Shown here piece by piece: positions 57,830-64,000 of a stretch of 64,000 bases of DNA. A program made the translations under genes and the position numbers. The notes beneath the pieces were generated by a model. It was not told where the DNA came from. It saw nothing but the letters and a program-made list of their open reading frames with translations, and ran no database searches. How positions within the stretch are numbered: the stretch's first letter is position 1; the number at the start of each line of letters is the position of its first letter. Origin of the DNA: Chalara sp. BL73 (taxonomy: Eukaryota; Ascomycota; Leotiomycetes; Helotiales); NCBI GenBank assembly GCA_918026815.1, contig CAKJVC010000153.1:1-64000 (forward strand), given 5' to 3'.

Positions 57830-60621
57830 AAAGCTAGCGGTGCTTTTTCTAGTGTTAGTTCAAAAAGTAAAGCAAAAAAAACTGAGTGTATATTTATAGT
57901 CTTAAAAAAGTAAAGTTCGAATACATTTAGTTTTGTAACTCGTTTAATTTTGAATAATTTCAACTTTTGTAATTTAGTTTATTGTTTAGTTTTTTAGTTT
58001 TAATGTTTTTTTTAACAAAATAAACTTTATTTTTTATTTAAAATATAGTATTTTACTATACTTACAGTTGTAGTATTTTGCAAATTTTTAGTTAAAAAAC
58101 TTAATGTTTTCGGCTAGCTGCAAGTACAATATTTGTAATTGTTTAACTTTAATTGTTGCAAACTGTAAATGCGTTTCGTTTTTGTTTAGTTTATAATATG
58201 TTTTCGGCTTGTAATTATAGTTAGCATAAAATAGCGATATTTTAGTTATTTCGTTAATTGCGCTGTTATATACAAATTGTATAAATAGCAAAAGTTCGAT
58301 TTAATTGTTTTGTTTGTAATTTACGTAATATTTAAAGTATGTTTTTATTGTTTAGTTAAGTTTTTTCGTTTGTTTATTAGTTTGTAAATAAAAGCTTGTC
58401 GATAGCTTTTTTTTGACTTTTATTAATGCAGTAAACGTTATTTAAAACTTAAACGTAAAAAACTTGTTTTTGTTCGATATAATTTTTGTAAAAGTTTTGT
58501 AGTTTGTAACTATTATTTTAAAAAACGTGTAAGTAAAATTTTTTGCTGTACTGTTTTTTAAATATAGTTTTAAATAGCAATATTTAGTAGTTTTTTTTAC
58601 AATAACTAGTATAAAATCGTACTATTTTTTTAAAACCGGCTGTTTTAAAAGTAGTAATTTTATTACGAAGTTTTATATAATAAACTTTTATAGTTTATTA
58701 AAAGTAGTTAGCGATTATATTAATTTATAAAAAATATAACGTAACGTTTTGTTTCGAATACACATATTATATTCGGTAACTATTTTAATAACTAGTTTTT
58801 TTATTTTTAAAAAATAGTATTTTCTAGAAATTTTGTTTATTGTTTTAGCGATTTTTTACTGTTTATAAACGAGTAATTTATATTGTTTCGTTATAAAAGT
58901 CGTTTTTAGTATTAATAAAACATAAATCTTTTTGTAATAGCAAAAAAATTTCGAATTGTTTGTAGTAAACTTTTGCTTTTGTTTATTAAAAACTTTGCTA
59001 ATTATAAAGTTTTTTATTCGGTGTTTTATTCGTATTATTACAAAAAGTTTTTTTGTTAAATATTAACGAGTTTTTTTTTCGTTGTAACACTGTGTACGAA
59101 ATATAAGTTTTATTAAAAAAATATTTCAGTTTTTTGCTAAACGCGTTTGTTTTAGCATTTTTTGTTTTTTTAATATATAAAATTCTAAAGTTGTATAAAA
59201 CGAGTTTTTTCGCTTATTTGACTTAGCGTCGATTTAACTTTTTTGTAGTAATAAAAATAATAAAATTTTTATAGTTTGTTAGCATTTGTATTTAGCATTT
59301 AGATTTTTTTAAATACTTTTTTTATTTTTAAAAAACATTAATTATTGCAAAAAGTTTTTTGTTGTATATTTCGTAATTAAGTTTTGCTGTTATAAACTTT
59401 TGTAAATAATAAACTGTTAATTGTTATTTTTTTTTTGCGTTAAACTAGCTAAACACAGTTTTTAAAACGTAATTTAATGCGTTTGTTTTTACTTTAATTT
59501 TTTTTTTGTATCGAAAACGAAAAGTATAAAAACAATAATAAAAGCTTGCTTTAATTTGTCGAACGCTTTTTATACTTTTGTGAATTACTCGAAAACCGTG
59601 TTTTTCCGAATAAGTCGAATTAGCAAAATAGCTATTTTCGAGTATTTTTTAATAAATCTTTAATAAAAGTTAACAAATTTTATAAATAACTGTACGTTTT
59701 TAATATATGTTAAAACATTTTAATTTAAAATAAGTTTAATTTTTGCGAAGTTTATTTTGATTTTTTTTGTAAATATTACGTATTTTAAAAATATTACTTT
59801 TTTAACTTTAAATTTACATTTCGATAATTTAAGTTTTATGTTCGTGTTATACAGCGTATATAGTATTGTTTTAACATCGTTTTTATAATTTTTTTTTTGT
59901 AAAATAAATCAGAATGTTATTTAAATAATATATACAAATAATGTTTAAAAATAACATAAAAATATTATTAATTAGTTTTTAAAAAATAGTTGAAACATTT
60001 GTAAGTTTTATAAATATAGCCGTAAACTTATAATATTCGTACCGAGTTTTAAAAGCTGTTTTTTATTTTTTATTTTTTTAATTCGCACGCTATAATACGC
60101 GTTTTGTAAGTTTAGCTGTATAAATATTTTAGTTTTTTGTAAGCGATTTTTTATTTTATTTGCTTTTAACAATGTATAACGATTTTTAATAGTTATATTG
60201 TTTAGTTTCCGATAGTCGACATATAACTTTTTTGTACTGTTTTATTTTAGTACGAACAATATCGAGCTTTTTGTTAGTAATATTAACTTTTTAATAATTT
60301 TTTTTTTAAGTTTAAATTAATAAACTTTTTAAACATTTTTAAATTATTTTCAAATAATAAATATATTGGTTTTTTTAAAAACACTGCTTTTTCGATTAAT
60401 AGTATTTTATAATTTTAAAGCTTGTGTTTCAGTAAAACTGCAAATTTTTGTTTGTTTAAAAACAGTTTTTCGAACTTTTTATATTTTGTAAGTATTTTCG
60501 TAGTATATAATTTTTTGTTTAAGTAATTTAGTTTTTTTTTTAAAGTAGCGCAAACTTTTCGCGAACTTTAGTCGAGTTTTTTTAATTGTGCTTTTTTTTT
60601 TTTTTTTTTTTTAGCTTTAAT

Positions 60622-61170
60622 CAGTGTACAAAATTAGAGTATTAGATTAGATTATAGCATAATACTTTAATCTAATCTAATTGAAAAATCTAATAATCTA
60701 ATCTAATCTAAATCTAATTTAACTAATTAAATTATATTTGAGTATGTTAGAGTATGATTACGTAAGCTGCTATATAAGCAGGAAATTGTTATTCCGTTCC
60801 GAGTTAAACCTAATTAAGTAAAGTTTCTTTCGGTTAATTTTAGCTTTTTGGAAAACTTTTTTTCTGTACAATTTCAGTATAACAATATAAAGCTTCGACA
60901 AAAAATCTCGTGATTTCTGATAATTTTATTAGTAATAACTTATTAGCAAAAGCTTAATTAAAAAACTTTGTAATTAATTTTAATTGGTTTTTTTTATAGT
61001 AGATTAAGTTTATTACAACAAACTTTTATTAGATTATAATTTAATTATTTTTGGTTGCTACTTTAAATCTAATCTAATTTAATAAAATTTTCGCTACTCT
61101 AATCTAATTTAATCTAATCTAATTATAATTGAATATAATTGAGTAATTAGAGTTTTTTGTTCTCACACTA
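60622..61170. mobile_element. hAT-type MITE with GATTA-rich subterminal repeats
   Basis: 549 bp, flanked by a perfect 8-bp duplication GCTTTAAT (60614-60621 and 61171-61178). Ends CAGTGTACAAAATTAGAG and, inverted, TAGTGTGAGAACAAAAAACT. Clusters of TCTAATC or its complement lie at about 60640-60720 and 61060-61130. No coding content; inserted in element 3. Confidence 0.88.
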
Positions 61171-63213
61171 GCTTTAATATTAACAGTTTAAATTTAACTG
61201 TATAGTAATATTTGTTAAAAACAAACTGTTTTGTTTGCTAATTAATTGTAAAATTATGTTTTATAATTTATAGTATTTTTAAAATAACTTTGTGCTGCTT
61301 TATTCCAGTAACGTTTAATTGCAACTATTTTATATAGTTACTTGTATTTATTCGGAGTTTAGTTGTTTCGATATTTACAAGTTTATTTCGGTAAAAAACG
61401 TTTATACTATTAGCTACTGTAAAAATGTAAAAGTCAGTTTTAATTTGCGTAAATATATTAAAGTGTTTTATTACATTTAGTAATACAAAGTTTTTCGTAA
61501 TTTTAAAGTTTATTATAGTTACTAAGTTGTACGTTTTTAGTTTAATTTTAACGAATAATTGTTTTTTTTTTTCGTTATTTTCGAAATATATTATTTGCTT
61601 TCGTTTTAAGTACTACTTCGCTTGCTTAACGTTGTAATAATAAATGCAATAGTTTGTATAGTATACAATTTAATAAAAAGTTTTATATTGTAAGTATTTG
61701 TAGTGTACTGCGTTGTTTTTTTTAAACTCGTTAACTAAGCCGAATGCAAGTATTGCTTTTTATTTAGTGCGTTTTTTAGCTTCTTGTTTTTTTTTTGGTT
61801 TTTTTTAGTTTCGCTTTTTTTTTAAAGATTTTTTGTTCGATAATTTCTAGCCGGCGTTAAAACATAATTTTTTTTGCTAAAGTATTGTTAATTATATAAT
61901 TTCTAGAAAATGGTTTAAAATCGTTTTAGTTTATTTTTAATAGTAACTTATGCAAAATCCGTTTTTTCGATTCGGAAATTTTTAAAAGCCGGTTTAGTTT
62001 TAATTTTATGTTTTAATTTTCGTTTAATTTTAATTCGATAGCTGTTTTATTTACTTGGAATAAAAACTTTTTTATAGTTTTGTTGGTTTTTATTTATTTA
62101 TTATTTTCGTTGTAATAACAACTAAAACATTTGTTTTTTTAAGCTGCACTGCAGTTTATTTTACACTTAATATACGTAGCGTTAAACTGTATATAAATTT
62201 GTTGTCGCTTTAGTTTTTTTTCAGGTATTTTTGGTTTTTTAGCTTTTATAACAACTAATGTTTTGCTAAATGCTTTGTTGTATTTTTTTTTTTGTAACGT
62301 TAAACTGTTTTTTACTTTTTTAAAATAGTTTTTAGCAATAAAAACTAGCTATATAGCCCGGAAAGCTACATTCGAAACATAATTTTTTGTTGCGTTGCTG
62401 CTGTATTTTTTTTTTAAACAAGTTAGTTTTTTGTTTAAGCTTTTTTTAAAATACGTTTAGTTTTATAAGTAAGTAATAACAAAGTTTTTAAAAATGCTGC
62501 TTTTTGTTAAACTTTAAAAAATACTGTTTTTTTTAAGCGTTTTTTATATAGTTTAGTATCGATTTTAAGTGTTTTGTTTTTTATTTCTGTAAAAGTTTCG
62601 AGTTTTTTTTTTTTTGAACAATATTATTTTTAACGTTTTTTTTAAGTTTTTTGTAGTAAAAACTTTAAAAAGTTTATTATTTTAATTTATTTTTTTGGCT
62701 AATAGTTTAAACTTGCTAGTATATTCCACAATACTAGTAATTTGTTTGCATAACTAAATGTTTTTTTTTTGCGCGAACTTTTTTATCGGTATTGCTAAAT
62801 ATACGAATAAACTAACAAATATATTTGTTATAATTGTTAAAAATTGCATTAGTTTTAACTTTTTTTTTATTATGCGAATATACAAAATAATTTTTGAAAT
62901 AAATGAAAATTTAATTGTACGCAGTTTTTGTTAAGTAAAATACTGTTTATAAAACAATTTGTTTTTAAAATCCAAAAAATAAAAAATTTATGCGAATATA
63001 AATCTTGTATTGAAATAAGTAAAATCGCAGTTTTTTGCAGTTGTTATCGAACAGCTTAAACTTATAAACTTTAAATATTTTAATTTGCTAAAATAAATAA
63101 ATAAGTTGTAAAGCCGGTAATAAAACTTGTTTGCTTTTAAAAGTACGTAGTGTTAAACTAGTAGTCGACATAGTATATGCGATATAAGTACTTTAAAACA
63201 CAAGTGCTTAAAA

Positions 63214-63561
63214 TGTTACGGTTTTATTAGTTTACAACTAATATAAATAAAAAATCTTGGTCCGAAAATTGTTAGTCTAAAAAAAAGCACGTATATTATA
63301 TATAAAAATTAAATCCCGATAACAAATATGCCATAAAAATACTATTAAAATTGAGCACAAAGCTTTTATTTTAAAGAAATCCTATCGACTTATATAAAAT
63401 TTTCGCGAGGTTAGATTATTGCATGCGCTATAATCCATGGATCGTGGATTATAGCATGATTTATGATTTATTACGTGATTCTTTTCAGGGGTTCTCTGTG
63501 TAAGCCAAGCTTACCGAGCTTCAGGCCTCTAAGGTGTAGTCCTGTTGCGATAATCGTAACA
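63214..63561 (-). repeat. 5' LTR of element 3
   Basis: Inner (left) part mutated; the outer 170 bp or so is GC-normal (CAGGGGTTCTCTGTGTAAGC). Confidence 0.9.
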
Positions 63562-63679
63562 TATACTAACTAACAAGTTTTAAGTTTAGCTATTTAAACT
63601 TTAAACTATTTTATACGTTACATTTTAAACATTTAGTTTTAAAATAACTAAACAATATAGTACTTAACGTTAGCAGTTT

Positions 63680-64000
63680 TTTTTGCAATATCGCCGGCTA
63701 AAAAAAAAAAAATTATTTTCGACATTACTATTATCGACAAAAACGAAAAGATCGAGTTTTTTAATATTAAATTTACTAAAATCGAAATTTCGGAATTTTT
63801 TAAAGCTTTTATGCCGAACAAATACTATAAAAACCGTAAAAAGTTCGAAATTTTTTTTGCAAATAAAAATCTACTAAAAATTTAACCATAAAAAGTTTTT
63901 AAACAAAAAAGTTTATTGTTTATTTGCTGCTTTGTATTTTAAAAAAAATGCAGCTAAATAAATTATACCACTTTTAAAAAACTATTTCTAATATAACAAA
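63680..64000 (+). pseudogene. gag start of element 1c, partial
   Basis: Plus frame with NIKFTKIEISEFFKAFM and NRKKFEIFFANKNLL, then FICCFVF. Equivalent to the gag segment at 29200-29590 but more diverged. Continues beyond the window. Confidence 0.6.

Larger units (their letters stand above)
57300..63200 (-). pseudogene. gag-pol remnant of element 3
   Basis: On minus: chromodomain TILNYKYVKKKLKYLIK at about 57.5-57.3 kb, interrupted just upstream by the solo LTR; integrase and RNase H about 58-59.7 kb; RT active site at about 59.92 kb; gag toward 62-63 kb. Saturated with mutations. Confidence 0.75.
56298..63561 (-). mobile_element. Ty3/Gypsy chromovirus element 3, inactivated, with nested solo LTR and MITE
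   Basis: Same family as element 2, opposite strand. LTRs 56298-56645 and 63214-63561 are 348 bp each; perfect TATAC duplications lie at 56293-56297 and 63562-63566. Minus-strand RT motif YYLNNILIYF at about 59905-59940. Confidence 0.92.
56018..64000 (+). mobile_element. Ty3/Gypsy chromovirus 1c, split by element 3, runs off the window
   Basis: The LTR of the 1a/1b family is present as 56018-56297 (its first 130 bp missing) and 63567-63622. Element 3 sits in it with perfect TATAC duplications. gag begins after the LTR. Confidence 0.85.

Overview
The window is nuclear DNA of a filamentous ascomycete (Pezizomycotina-type). It has 45-95 nt introns with GTRNGT donors and a CTRAY-like branch point. 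Gene islands of normal composition alternate with AT-rich blocks in which layers of transposons have been wrecked by C-to-T hypermutation of the RIP (repeat-induced point mutation) kind. I cannot name the species.

Layout. 1-7.65 kb is a normal-composition gene island: a low-complexity AT-hook-like membrane protein gene (2217-3158, minus), an unrecognised two-exon gene (4263-5078, plus) and a complete nine-exon secreted GH43-type exo-beta-1,3-galactanase with a C-terminal CBM35-like module (5312-7052, minus). From 7.66 to 23.5 kb lies a hypermutated block: chromovirus 1a (7716-14260) sits inside the tail of a Y-family element, followed by a Ty1/copia element (15232-22718) that contains a Fot/pogo transposon (17873-19731). 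23.5-27.5 kb is a small normal-composition island carrying a divergent pair, a VOC dioxygenase (24706-25598, minus) and a cytochrome P450 (25634-26725, plus). Both have lost their N-termini at the shared junction. A decayed DUF4419 fragment lies next to them.

From 27.6 kb to the end the window is a nested transposon stack. Chromovirus 1b (from 28596) is split by Gypsy element 2 (32203-41595, itself holding a Mutator-like transposon at 36476-39537) and again by Gypsy element Y (42006-52679, itself holding Gypsy element 4). After this come a hAT transposon (about 53302-56017) and chromovirus 1c. Its LTR is split by Gypsy element 3 (56298-63561), which carries a solo LTR and a hAT-type MITE. Target-site duplications and reading frames that rejoin across the insertions fix the order of events.

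All transposon genes are dead: the RT signature YxDD has become NN or ND in most copies, and stops are scattered throughout. Two features stand out. First, hypermutation spared the outward-facing edge of each inserted element, so the two LTRs of one element are mutated in reciprocal halves. Second, the cytosines left in the mutated DNA almost all follow a purine. A cysteine-rich ORF antisense to pol next to the 3' LTR is kept in two Gypsy copies, and element Y has an extra ORF downstream of pol.
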